DNA from: Ulota crispa
Lineage: Eukaryota; Streptophyta; Bryopsida; Orthotrichales; Orthotrichaceae
Assembly: GCA_963920765.1 (NCBI GenBank)
Contig: OY987242.1
Coordinates: 6,288,789 to 6,352,788 of the forward strand
Direction of reading: 5' to 3'
Length of the DNA stretch: 64,000 bases
Under the pieces are notes generated by a model. It had not been told where the DNA came from and made no database searches. It was given only the letters and a program-made list of their open reading frames with translations. A program made the position numbers and the translations under genes. This document shows, piece by piece, positions 27,383-38,169 of the stretch; the stretch's first letter is position 1, and each line of letters begins with the position of its first letter.

Positions 27383-27414
27383 TAGTTTATATATCTTTCA
27401 TCTAAGGGCCTATT

Positions 27415-27722
27415 TACACTACACTAAATAGTGTACTTAGATTCTCCTAACAATTAGGTTGCTTTACTTTGGAAAGTTATTTCATAACTCATCGCTTGAC
27501 CAAATGGAGGCACGTGCAACTCTCTAAATACTAGGATTCCACATGGTTTACAATCTAGATGTCAATAGTTTTTTTTTTCTCCTTCTTATAGCTTAGTTGT
27601 TGTTGCCATGCCCTTCAAATTTTGATCATTGCAGTGTTAATGTAGTATCGAGAAGTATTTATGTAGTGCAAATGTCAAGAGATAGTGAGGGGCAATCTAA
27701 ATGTACTATTTAGTGTACACTT
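27415..27722. mobile_element. MITE with TACACTAAATAGT-type inverted ends
   Basis: The left end reads ACACTAAATAGTGTACTTAG and the right end is its near complement around 27695-27720. No coding capacity. The same terminus, unpaired, is seen near 25571. Family assignment is open. Confidence 0.55.
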
Positions 27723-29124
27723 CCGGAATCCAAAATTTCACCGAAAGGTACATTGGAAAGCTACAATTTAAGTGCAAGTTACTTCCTTAGGGCATCTCCA
27801 CTAGTGGCTCAAGCATGCTCAAAGTGGATGAAAAGTGTTGAGGCCCCTCTCAAAACCCTCTCAAGACACTTTGTCCTACCGTGTCTAACAAGGGCCCTTC
27901 AAGACACTATTCATTCTTCCTAAATTTAGTGAACTTTATCCTCTCCTTTCCTTATAAGTGGTCAAATGATTATTTATGGGGTGTGTTGGAGTGCAAGGCC
28001 ACCTTTTTGAAAAGCATGGGTGGAGATCAAGGAACTTGAGGGCCTTTCAAACAAGGTTTAATTTTTGTTTTTGCTAGGTAGAGCAACCCGCACCACAAAA
28101 TGCAAGTAGGTAAGAAAAATTTAGCTAAAATTGGAACAAATGAATGATCAACAAAAGTTCATCCAAAAACTACTAATATAAGCTACTTTCATCCAAAACA
28201 TGGCAAATTGGATTTCAGCCCAAGTAAGGATGTGACAATTTCATCAAATTTTCCACTAAAGTTTCTTAGTGTAATGGTCGCCATTTCACTTTCAAGGTAA
28301 GATTTTGGTGCAAATTAGCCAAACAAGTAAACGCTACTTTCAAAACAGATGGAAAACTTTGAAATAGCCCGGACCGGTGGAGATTCTCTGATAAAGTGAA
28401 ATTGAGAAGGATTGTTTGTCACTGGATGATTAGGATGAGGCTTTTTCACTGGGAAAAGCAATTGCTGATCAAGGGCCCTGCCCTGGAATCAAGGTGATTC
28501 ACATGGGCGGCTGAGTCAGGGGTGACTCACATTCCTCTACGGCTGCTGCGGCCTCTTTCAGTATCTTGCCTCTGAGCTCCGGCTTTTCAAAGCAATCTTT
28601 TGATATGTTTTTAAAAAATCCTTCAAAAAGGCGTCTCCTCTACTTTCCATCTTTTAAGTGGAAAACAGATGACCAATCAGCACAGAGGACTACTCAGCGC
28701 CTCAACCTTCTCTAGGTACAAGGAGCTACGCTACAAGAGGCTCTATTCTTTGTAGCATTGGCTCTAATTTTGAGTAAGGTACCTACTCAAATTTTCTCAA
28801 GGTAACTTCATTCAATACAAAACCTCTTCCCATGTTGTCTAAAGGCACCAAATTTTCATGTTTATTTCATGTCTCATAACGTTCTTTAACCCCTAAGAGA
28901 GCCAACTTGCATTGCATCGACTATGAATGTTTTTGAATGTATGAAACGGATGAAGTGTATCCAAGTATGTTTAGAAATGAAGTTTTGTCTGTTTTTTAAC
29001 CATGAGAGTGATGTGACTAGCCTCATCAGTGGATGCTTCATGATTTTTGTGCTAGGCTCTAGAAGAAGAAAGAAAGATTTTTTTAAAAATGATAGCCTTA
29101 TGTCTAAGTTTTGCTTAGGCCATA
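27723..29124. other. Intergenic DNA, no gene recognised
   Basis: No coding region is supported. A stretch of moderate GC at 28370-28780 has no recognisable product. A single TTAACCCCTAAG terminus occurs at 28886-28897 without a partner nearby. Confidence 0.5.
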
Positions 29125-29420
29125 AGGTAGCAGCACCCATAACCGTCAAATTTAAGGGTTTTGAACTTGATGATTATTAATAAACATCTAGCACATTATA
29201 GGATCCTATTAGCAAGAGGAAAATGATGAGTTTGTACTTTTGAATGTATTATTGAATAATGTGATAATAAGTTGTGAATTTTTAAAGAGCCAACAGCAAT
29301 TGCACCTAATACCAACACTAAGGTTTCATATTCACATGTTGTACATCCATTTAATTACATTTATTCTCTTCCACAAATTTTTCAATATTTTAGAGATGAT
29401 GGTTATGGGTGTTACTACCT
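29125..29420. mobile_element. Mariner-like MITE, copy 1
   Basis: A 296-base element with inverted ends AGGTAG…ACCCATAACC and TA on both sides (29123-29124 and 29421-29422). The interior is shared, in opposite orientation, with the element at 30371-30685. No open frame. TA duplication and end structure fit Tc1/mariner-derived MITEs. Confidence 0.75.
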
Positions 29421-30085
29421 TAATTAATTTTACCTTCAACGCTCTAGATTTACATACTTCATCCTCCCATGCTCTCTAGTGAAAGTTAGAATAACGATGC
29501 ATCATAAACTTTTTCAATCTCTGAATGCCAAAGGCCGTTTTGTGCTTCTTGAAGTATGTTAAATATAGAACACAAAAATCTAAGCTTCGGTACTCATAAG
29601 TACTAAGAACTTCTCATAAATTGCAAAAGGGTAACTATAAACTAAACATAAAATACATATCACATCGGAAAATAAAGCACAACCGTATCACACACGGACT
29701 AAAATATCAGAGTGTTAGATAACAAGGGTGTTAAAAATACAAATATATACATGTCTCTAAATCATTTGTTTACACGATGTCAAAATCTAAAATTGTGGCC
29801 ATGCAAAAGTAAATTACAGATGTAACCACAACAGTTTTCTCCCATCTCGAAATCCCTACTCTCTGAAATTTCTTTGAATAAAGTCGCAATGTAGAGAAAT
29901 TTGAGGCATTTTGAGACTTACTCCCTCTGTCCCTCTAAAAAGGCTCCAAATCAGATTTATTTATTGTACCACTAAAAAGCTCCCTTTTGCTGCTTTCAAC
30001 CGTTGAGAAAGTATTTGTCATGTTTAATGATCTCATGGGGGCAAGTTCAGTAATTAGAGAGTATTCTTTTTTAGCAAGTTTGGCT

Positions 30086-30215
30086 CACTACAAGAATATC
30101 ATGATTGAATTTAGAAAAAGTAGACAAAGATTGTGACCTAATCTACAGTATACTATAGATTTGCTCACAAATTTTGTCAACTTTTTGTAGATTTGACCAT
30201 GGTTTTCTTGTAGTG
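30086..30215. mobile_element. Non-autonomous CACTA mini-element, nested
   Basis: A 130-base element beginning CACTACAAGAA and ending TTCTTGTAGTG. The flanks GCT and GCC correspond to a single GCT in the uninterrupted copy at about 20845, so this is a 3-bp target duplication with one later change. It has no coding capacity. Confidence 0.8.
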
Positions 30216-30370
30216 GCCTTGCCCATATGAGGTATTGTTGTTGCTACTAATCTTTGAATCATCAATAATGAGAAACTAGCAAGCAACATGCACAAACATG
30301 GTACTTTTTGCATGGAATTTGGGTGCCCAAACAGCAACATCAAAGCTAGAGATTTTGCATACATTTGGTA

Positions 30371-30685
30371 AGGTATGTACACCCATAAGCGTTAGTGCCC
30401 CCATAATCGTCACCTCTGAAAATCTTGGAAAATCTGTGGAAGTGGATAGATGTAATGACAACAATGAATAACATGTGAACATGAAATCTTGAAAGTGGTT
30501 ATGGGTGCAATGGCAGTTTGCTCTTTAAAAATTCACAACTTATTCTCACAGTATCCAAATAATACATTCAAAAGTGCAAACTCATTATTTTTCTGTTCCT
30601 AATAGGATCCTATTATTTGCTAGCTGTTTATTGATACTCATCATGTTCAAAACCCTTAGTTTGACGCTTATGGGTGTACATACCT
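30371..30685. mobile_element. Mariner-like MITE, copy 2, nested
   Basis: A 315-base element with perfect inverted ends of at least 21 bases (AGGTATGTACACCCATAAGC and complement) and TA at 30369-30370 and 30686-30687. The unoccupied site is visible in the copy near 20690, which has a single TA. Confidence 0.85.
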
Positions 30686-31120
30686 TAGATGATATATTGA
30701 TTCTAGAATGTATGTGTCACTAGCACAAAGATAAAAAAACATAGTTAATCCTTCTCAAGGAACCTTTTTGGACATTTTTAGGGGGACAGATGGAGTATCT
30801 TTAAGAGTTTTTAAAACTAAAAAGCCAAATTCTGCATAAAAAGAGAAAAGAAATAAAGACCTTGTACAATAAAAAATATTTAGATAAAAAAACCACAAAA
30901 ACATTTTTTGGCCAGTTTTTTTTTAGAACTCTGAAAGCAAACATGCATAGGAAGGAAGGGATGGCCATGTCATGATGCCCATGCCAAGCATCAAGCCATC
31001 TTTCTCACGAACCGTGAAATGTCGCTTCAACGAATTTACTATTCACGTGAACGTTCTGAAGAGATGCAGCAGCACAGTTTTTGCTGGCAAAAGGAAAAAG
31101 CTTTGGCAACAGCCATAGCC

Positions 31121-32858
31121 ATGGCCATGGCCAGATGGAAGTGCGCAACTCTCATCCTGACGCCCTCGTTGCGCCGATCTACTGTGGCTCCTCTGCACTT
31201 CATGGCACACCTACAGCCCTCACTTCCTGGTAAAATTATTCTTTCAAACTCTCATCAAACAACTCAACGTCATGTTGTGTTTTCATGAGGTTGCACTATC
31301 TTGCATGAGAACTATGCTCAGACCATCACTCTCAGTTTCTTATTTTTCAAAGGCTTTGAGTTTGTAAACATGTAAGTAAAAACTAACTCAAATTCCAAAT
31401 CAACCTGTGAATGTGTGCACGCTGTAGTAGGTTTCTTCCTTGTGGAGTTTGAACAGCAAAGCAGTTGAACTAAGGAGATTCATGTTGTGAAGATTTGTTC
31501 AGCAAATGATAGATGCTAAGATTTATTTCAAATCTGCACGCCCGAGTGGTTTTTCCATCTCGTTGAGTTCTATGTTGTATTTTGCTATCTTTCTGTTGCA
31601 TATCTGAGAGTCATATTCATACCACCACTCTGAATTTCCTTTATTGGTCACTCCAAAAACCTTGAATGTGAGAACGTGAAGGTGGAACCTATTGCAAGGT
31701 TTCGAATCAAACTGTGATCACTTACACTTTGTACTAGGGATCTTCCTTCTGGAGTTTGAATTCCAATGGCAGTTGGAAAAGAAGAAATGCATGTTGTGAA
31801 AGAAGGTTGTTAGAATGTTGATGTTATGATTTATTTCAGCTCCATTGTTGTATTCAACTCGCTGGATTGGTGAAAGAATCTCATTAGAGCTGAAAATTTG
31901 GACTCTGAAAATAATTGTTGTCCCTGGTCTTAATTGCTTGTGGGTCTCTTAGAAATTTGATATTGTGTTTGCATGTGCAACAGATTGGAAGCATTCACCT
32001 ATGAGTCGGTCACAAAGTGGAAGCACTCACTCTGGCAACGGAGCTGGTGTGAGTCCCCAAGTGAGGTCGATGAGTGCCAGCTTTCTTTCTGATTTGCCTC
32101 CTGTCAAGGATACCAGGATTGCCAAGGCATTGAGTGGGTTGTTAGGACCTAGCTGGTTGCAGCTTGAGCCACAAGTCAAGTCAGCCGTGGAGAGTGCAAT
32201 TTCAGGTGGCTCTGACGATCCTGAAGGGAATGAAACGCTGCAAGATGCTTGGCGGGCTGCTCAAGCGGTAGAGGGTTTTGGAGGACTCTTAACCGACATG
32301 CTTATGGAGATCAATGATTTATGCGGGGACTCTGGAGAGGTGAACCTTACAATCTATGTAATTTTAATATTCCGCACTACTAGATGCCTTCACTTCAGTC
32401 ATATTTCGCAAGTAAACATGTCATAGATCTTCACAACTTGGATCCTTTTAGGTTTTGTGCTCTGATTTTGCACGAGATGCCCAATAGAATGTCGGAACAA
32501 TACTGGACTCCACATACCAGGCAGTAGAAGTGGCACACCAAAAATATTTGACGTACGTGAGTTCATTTGGTGGAGATGAAGCATACTTGAGGAAAAAGGT
32601 GGAAATTGAGCTTGGAGGCGTGCTGCTCCAAATCAAGCAGCGTCTAGCTGGCATGGATCCAAAATGGTCGGAGGTGAGCTCGAATTCATATGATTGGGCT
32701 ATCTCAATTTGAATCTATGCGTTTGTCTTTGAATACTTTGAGGTTGTAACGACTTTTGTTTGATGCTAATGAAAATTTGTTGCGTATTGCAGATCAGTGT
32801 GCTTGGAACGTCTGGGCTGGCAGGTTCATACATTGAAAAGAGAAGGCTACCTGGCTAG
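31121..32858 (+). CDS. Conserved-looking protein with putative mitochondrial presequence, function unknown
   Basis: Four exons join in frame: 31121-31229, 31984-32339, 32488-32673 and 32793-32858, giving 238 residues. The first 36 residues are rich in Arg, Ser, Leu and Ala without acids, typical of a mitochondrial or plastid targeting peptide. A Ser/Gly-rich linker follows, then a compact soluble domain with motifs ARIAKALSGLLGPSWLQLEP-like (exon 2), GGDEAYLRKKVEIELGG (exon 3) and ISVLGTSGLAGSYIEKR at the C terminus. The pattern of strong motifs at exon joins and clean splice sites supports a real gene. I have an impression of plant homologues of unknown function but cannot name one, so no role is proposed. 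An alternative upstream in-frame ATG exists at 31019; 31121 is chosen because the presequence then starts at the N terminus. Confidence 0.8.
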
Positions 32859-33488
32859 TACGGTGTCAATACACGATTGTGCCCTTCGTTAATACTTTGT
32901 AGATCATTATTAGGAGTAGAAGTCAAAAACAGTTGCTTTGATTAGATTCCTGGTTTCAGAGAAAGAGAGAAATGAAATCTTCGAAACAGGAAAGAGGAAC
33001 CACACGGAAAGTCGTGAATTCTTAAAGTCCACTATTCAACAGCAGCTCATAATTATCAAATCTTACAGTAACGTTGTGGCATTAAGCACAAAGTCTCGCC
33101 GTATATTCACGGCAGTATCCAAAAATTAACATATATTGTAACATGCAGAATGGAACACTAGATACCAGGATTGCATTCTCGTTTAGGTGAAGTGAACCTA
33201 AGTGCACGCTAAACGGCTACTTGGCTTTACTAAGCTCTCTAGGTTTTGAATAGTGAACAGCTCGGTGTATGTGGATGCATAGAGTTGCCTTTTCTACAGG
33301 AACGTGATACATCATGTAGCCTACTTTGGGGTCACTGTAGTTCTTCCCTGTCAATTGAGTACCGTAGTGAACCAAATTCATATGAACACCAGTTTGTAGT
33401 TTCGGTATTTTATCGTTGCAATGTCTGACTCTCTGTTCTGATTGCCAGGCTCTTCCCAGCTGTGCTAGTAGGCATATGTATTGACAGA

Positions 33489-35296
33489 ATGGTGTCGCGT
33501 ATGTGCATATCGTTTGCCTCGAGAGGGGTGATCGTCTCTCTTGTCGTGCTTTCTTTTTCCATGCCTGCTGCGAGTCAGAATGCCAACTTCACCTTCGAGA
33601 ACTTTGAAAAAAGCAGCCAACTGATTCTCCTCGGGGTCGCTGAGCACTACAGCGACGTTGTGTTCCTCAACAGGGCCACTTGTGGGAAGCTGATGTATGA
33701 AGACAGGCTGCAATTGCTAGACACGGTTACGTCAGCAGTGGCATCGTTCAGCACTGCTTTTACATTTTCTATGAACCTGATGAGATCGGCAGGTGCTAAC
33801 CGAATTTGTAAAGGCGGCGAGGGGCTCGTGTTTTTGTTCAGCGTCGACAACTCCACAATAGGGGATTCAGGTGCTCCTTTGTGTGCCATCCACGATGAGG
33901 ACGATGGGAAGACCACGAACCACATGTTATCAGTTGAGTTTGATACGTTAATGAATGACCAGCCTCCGTACTACGATATGTGTAACAATCACGTTGGCGT
34001 CAACGTCAATAGCATGAATTCGGTGCAGGTCAGCAATTTGTGCGGCAATTCAACCAGTAATTGCAGCTATTTTTTTGACGGGTGCTGATTTTACAGCCTG
34101 GATTGATTACAATGGCAGTAAACAATCGTGTCCTGGAAGTTCGTTTAGCCAATGGATCGATCACCAACGGTGTAATAAGGCCGTCAATTCCGCTGATATC
34201 GGCTCTGGACCTTGACCTTGGCCATGTTTTCTTGGAGTAAGTTATATGTATGTTGGCTTTTCTGGCTCAGTAGCTTTCTGCAGCCTGGTAACTCAATTGC
34301 GGTCATAGAGATTTTCAAGCAGTGGAATACCAGTGCCACCCCCTTCTCCGAGTACCCCGAAGTGCAGCACCATCAGCACACGTCAAGTTGCTGGCATTGT
34401 GGGAGTAGCTGCTGCAGCGTCTGGTTCCTTCTTCAGTGCGTTTCTGATCGTGGTTTTGGATGGTACTGTGTGTGGGAGAAGCGACGAAGAAGTGAAGGAT
34501 ATGAGCAATCGTTGTACTGGCCCCGTTCACGTACAAGGAGCTCGCCGACGCCACCAACAACTTCACCAGGGAGCAGCTGCTGGGCACCGGAGGGTTAGGT
34601 GAGGTGTACAAGGGGACCTTATACGACAACTCTGACCACCACCTTGTTGCTGTGAAGCGGATGAAACACGACTCGAAGCTGGGTGAGCGTGAGTTTCTTG
34701 CCGAGGTTTCTGTCATCAGCCAATTTCGCCACCGAAACTTGGTGCAAATGATTGGATGGTGCCAAGAGAGCAACCAGCTTCTGCTTGTGTTCGAGTACAT
34801 GTCGAATAGTAGTCTGGATGTCTGGCTCTTCGACGGTTTAAAGGCGGTCAAGTTGACATGGAACCCCGCTTGGAACTTGCGGTACAACATCTTGAGGGGC
34901 TTGGCAGCGGCCTTGGCGTACCTGCACGAAGAACGGGAGCAATGCGTCGTTGTGCACCGGGACATCAAGGCCAGTAAAGTAATGTTGGACGGTGATTTCA
35001 ACGCGCACCTCGGGGACTTTGGGTTAGCACGGTTATTCGACCATCATAACGAAAACCTCCTCAGTGTAGCTGATACCAGGCTCCTCAACTTCTTCGACGC
35101 CTCAGAGATGAACCTTGTGCTGGCATTAGGGCTGCTCTGTTGTCATCCTGAACCTGATGCCAGACCGACGATGCGATTCGTTCACCAGTGCATCATAGGT
35201 GAAGCCTTGCTATCACCTCTGCCAAATTCTCGATCTGACCAGTCGATCTTCTCCTCTCACGGTCGACCTCTTAGCGATTTCGGTATTTCTTGGTGA
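33489..35296 (+). pseudogene. L-type lectin receptor-like kinase, decayed
   Basis: In intact relatives this is a plasma-membrane receptor with an extracellular legume-lectin domain and a cytosolic Ser/Thr kinase. Here a signal peptide (from 33489) is followed by lectin motifs (TFSMNLMRS, GEGLVFLF, LSVEFDT, NHVGVNVNS). The frame then breaks near 34083 (extra base in a G run) and near 34125 (extra A). Lectin C-terminal motifs continue in shifted frames to about 34300. A membrane segment lies near 34390-34460 and the frame changes again near 34530. The kinase reads FTYKELADATNNF, VAVKRM, HRDIKASKVMLD and DFGLARLF. The stretch expected after this (activation segment with APE, helices F-G) is deleted: the sequence jumps within 15-20 residues to the late ALGLLCCHPEPDARPTMR motif. 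Several independent lesions make a pseudogene likely. Assembly error could explain single-base shifts but not the deletion. Confidence 0.85.
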
Positions 35297-35631
35297 AGAA
35301 CTGCTTGACAAGGTGGCTATTCGTCCTTTGTAGATAGGACACTACCAATTCGGAACTGATGCATCGTCGTTCGCTGCTTTGACATTTTTTTAGTATGGAC
35401 TCATCATGTCTGTTGAATTCAGCTGTGCATCAAATCAATGAAGAACAATAGTCTTAACTCACAACGTGGTTGCTCTTTCACCGCTTTGTCGCCTAGTATA
35501 CGTTCATTAGTGATGTACACGTGGTCATCGTTCCCATCATTGCGGTGTTTGCAAATGTGATTCGCTGAAATTCAGGGGAGTTCACAAATTAGAAAAGCTT
35601 CTTCGTCGAATGTGAGAGAGCATCTGGAGCC

Positions 35632-36830
35632 ATGACGTCGGTACTAAGCCCGCAACAATTCCTCACCCGAATTAGCAGTCCTTCCAAATTCGCCGTGGGA
35701 AATCGTCGTCCGCGGCACCCAGCTCTGAAGTCGTCGTCGTCGTGGTCGCAGTCGGGGCTGCAGATTCGGTGCCTCAACACGTTCCTGCCCCACGCGGAAT
35801 TTGAGCGCAGCGTGGAGTGTCTGGACAACCGGAGGCTGGGGAAGCAGAGGGTGGAGGCGTGGCAGATTCTGCGCATCGTGCAGGCCAGCGCCGTGCCGGT
35901 GAAAGGGACGGCGTGGGCGAACGCCCCGGCGGTGCGAATGTGGCGAGGCTTTCCGAACGCGCTGGCGCTCTACTACAACGCTTGTTTGGTGGAGTGGGCA
36001 CACCGGGGCTTCCAGAACGTGATCCTGCAACCCGTGGAGCTTCCATTGCAACAATCGGTTGTCGTCATGCCGCCATGGCTAGGTAAGCTACGGTATTACC
36101 TATTTGGGGAAATTTCATGGATACTCCTGAAGTTTGCAATATTTTCATAGATACCCCTGCTTTTTCAGAAATATCACAAATACCCTTGAACCAAAAAATG
36201 TAGGAGTTTGCTTTGTTATGCATGTCTTTTCTTTCTCCCTAGTGCACACACTATTTCTTTCTTGTTACGCGTGCATCATAAAGGCCCTTGGACCAAAAAC
36301 TTTAGGCATTTGCTTTGTTATGCATGTTATTTCCTTCTCCCTTTGTGCACACACTATTTCTTTCTTGTTATGCGTGCACACAAAGGAAGAAGGGAAGTGG
36401 CATGCACAACAAAACAAAAGCCTATTTTTTTTGGTCCAAGGGTATTTGTGATGTTTCTGAAAAAGCGTGGGTATCTATGAAAATATTGCAAACTTCAGGG
36501 GTATCCATGAAAGTTTCCCTACATATTTCCGTCTTCTCGAGTAGTCCAAGTTTTGCTCATTGCTCATGACTCCCACCCACCCACCTGGAGTCGTCTTTTA
36601 GGGTTTTGGGCATTGTTGCAAACGGTGTGTCGTATGACAGCGAGTCTGATTGGGTTTGTCGAAATTTCTGGATTTTGGTTGCAGGAGATGAACTTGTGCA
36701 CGCCTCGCACCGCTCGAACTTGTTGCGAAAGGAACCCGAGCACTACTCTCAATTTGGGTGGACGGAGACGCCAGACATACCGTACGTGTGGCCTGTCCCG
36801 CTTGTCAGGGTTGACGAAACGAAGGTATAA
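35632..36830 (+). CDS. Bacterial-type pyrimidine-dimer DNA glycosylase homologue (Pyr_excise-like)
   Basis: It is predicted to act on UV-damaged DNA, cutting the glycosyl bond at pyrimidine dimers. Two exons, 35632-36082 and 36685-36830, join in frame to give 198 residues. Residues 1-43 are Ser/Arg/Pro-rich and lack acids, like an organelle targeting peptide. The conserved domain then begins NTFLPHAEFERSVECLDNRR and continues LGKQRVEAWQIL, NAPAVRMWRGF and PPWLGDE (across the intron). It ends with HRSNLLRKEPEHY and PYVWPVP. This order and the spacing are those I know from the short bacterial family often labelled MSMEG_6728/Pyr_excise. The intron holds a Mutator-like MITE. The T4 enzyme needs a free N-terminal Thr; here the corresponding Thr is internal (about residue 49) unless the precursor is processed, so activity is uncertain. 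Phylogenetic origin was not tested. Confidence 0.8.
36106..36519. mobile_element. Mutator-like MITE in the glycosylase intron
   Basis: A 414-base element whose inverted ends pair over about 85 bases (GGGGAAATTTCATGGATACTCC at left). The 9-bp flanks TACCTATTT (36097-36105) and TACATATTT (36520-36528) differ at one base, as expected of a Mutator-type target duplication. It has no transposase. Related copies are at 26487-27382 and 50235-50521. Confidence 0.85.
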
Positions 36831-37026
36831 GTGATAGCTGATGGGAACTAAGGTAGGAGAACCTAAAACTGACACTTACTTCAGATGTGGTGATCTTGAG
36901 GATCTTTTCAAAATATAACTGCTTGTGCTTGTTAGGACATGGGCACAGATGCAAGCAAAATTATTTTTGGAATCTTCTGAGAGTGTATGAATAAATTAGG
37001 AATTGTTGAAGGTAAACTCCCTAAAC

Positions 37027-37108
37027 TTATTTATTGTAGACACTAAACCTTCATTGAAATGTTCATATTATTTATTGTAGACACTAAGCCTTCATTGAAA
37101 TGTTCATA
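37027..37108. repeat. Two tandem 41-base units
   Basis: Units 37027-37067 and 37068-37108 differ at about one position (…GACACTAAACC… versus …GACACTAAGCC…). It is a recent local duplication with no sign of function. Confidence 0.85.
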
Positions 37109-37933
37109 TTGAAATGCAAAAGCAACAATAAAAAGATCATGTCACATGCTCAGCTTCTTAGTCACTTACACAAGTTCCTCATATCCCATTATTGTGACAA
37201 ATTTTGTTAGACTGTGTGTCTTGTTTGGGTGCACAAGCATGTAACTTTAGGCTTGTTTGTAGATGTCGCTCAACGACTAGTGTTACATTTAGGTTCTCCT
37301 ACCTTAAGGTACCTGATACTCTCTCCATATGGGAGATCAGTACAGCGGGTATAGAGCTGTGGAGAGATCACTTTGGGTACCGAAGCCGACCTCTCTTGAG
37401 AGCAATTTTTTTATCGTTATGAATGAATTTCTTATGCAGTTTTCAAGGTTCCATTCAAAAATCAGTGGCCATAGATATTTTCCCAAGCTATGCTTGAACG
37501 ACTTGCTAATTGGCCTACCAGTGTATGGATAAATGAGTGGCTGTTGGTAGTTGAGGTCAGTATGGGGGATAGGTTCAGGTTTTAGTATTTTCTACCTTGG
37601 CTCCATGGAAAATTAGGGTTTCTGAATTTTGCACACTGCACTGGAGCTAGCAATGTCTGGAGGATGCAGGGACCGGGAGTTGATGTTCTCAAAAAGCCAA
37701 CTCTTCCCTGTTGAAGCATTCTCGGTCCATTATTCTGGCACATGCTTGGATTGAGAGGTTGTTTCAAACTGTATTGCCTCGAGCTTTTCTTGTAACTGTT
37801 TGCATTCTCTGAAGCCTCGTTTTCTATGGGATTCATACAATGAATCTTCAAAATGCTAATTATACGTATGTTCAAAATCAACTCTAGACACATGTTGAGA
37901 TTCTGTACATTTTTGGTAAGAAGCTAATGGTTA

Positions 37934-38169
37934 GAGCATCTCCAACGTTGCACTTCAAACTTGATACTTTGAAGAGCCCTTAGAATTCTTGTTCTCCACC
38001 CTTACACTTCAAATGTGCTTCATAAATAATCATTTGATCATTCACCAAGGAGAATAGAGGATAAGACATGGGATGAATAGTATTTTGAAGGACCATTGTT
38101 TGACACACTAGGATGGAGTCCCATGCTTGAAGTGTGTCAAACTCTGGCAGGGCAACACTGGAGATGCTC
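37934..38169. mobile_element. Tourist-like MITE
   Basis: A 236-base element beginning GAGCATCTCCAACGTT and ending AACACTGGAGATGCTC. TTA occurs on both sides (37931-37933 and 38170-38172), the preferred target of PIF/Harbinger elements. Confidence 0.8.

Larger units (their letters stand above)
29921..30795. mobile_element. Stowaway-like MITE with two younger nested insertions
   Basis: The ends read CTCCCTCTGTCCC and its complement, the classic Stowaway terminus, with TA on both sides (29919-29920 and 30796-30797). Removing a CACTA mini-element (30086-30215) and a mariner-like MITE (30371-30685) with their duplications leaves about 425 bases, collinear with the element at 20166-21007. The open frames across it are not genes. 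Confidence 0.8.

Noticed and set aside
27788..28030. GGGCATCTCCACTAG motif resembling a Tourist-type end
   Set aside because: The best right-hand partner (near 28016-28030) pairs weakly and has no TTA flank.
34315..35001. 228-codon minus-strand frame over the lectin kinase
   Set aside because: The plus strand carries unmistakable kinase motifs. The minus frame has no domain.
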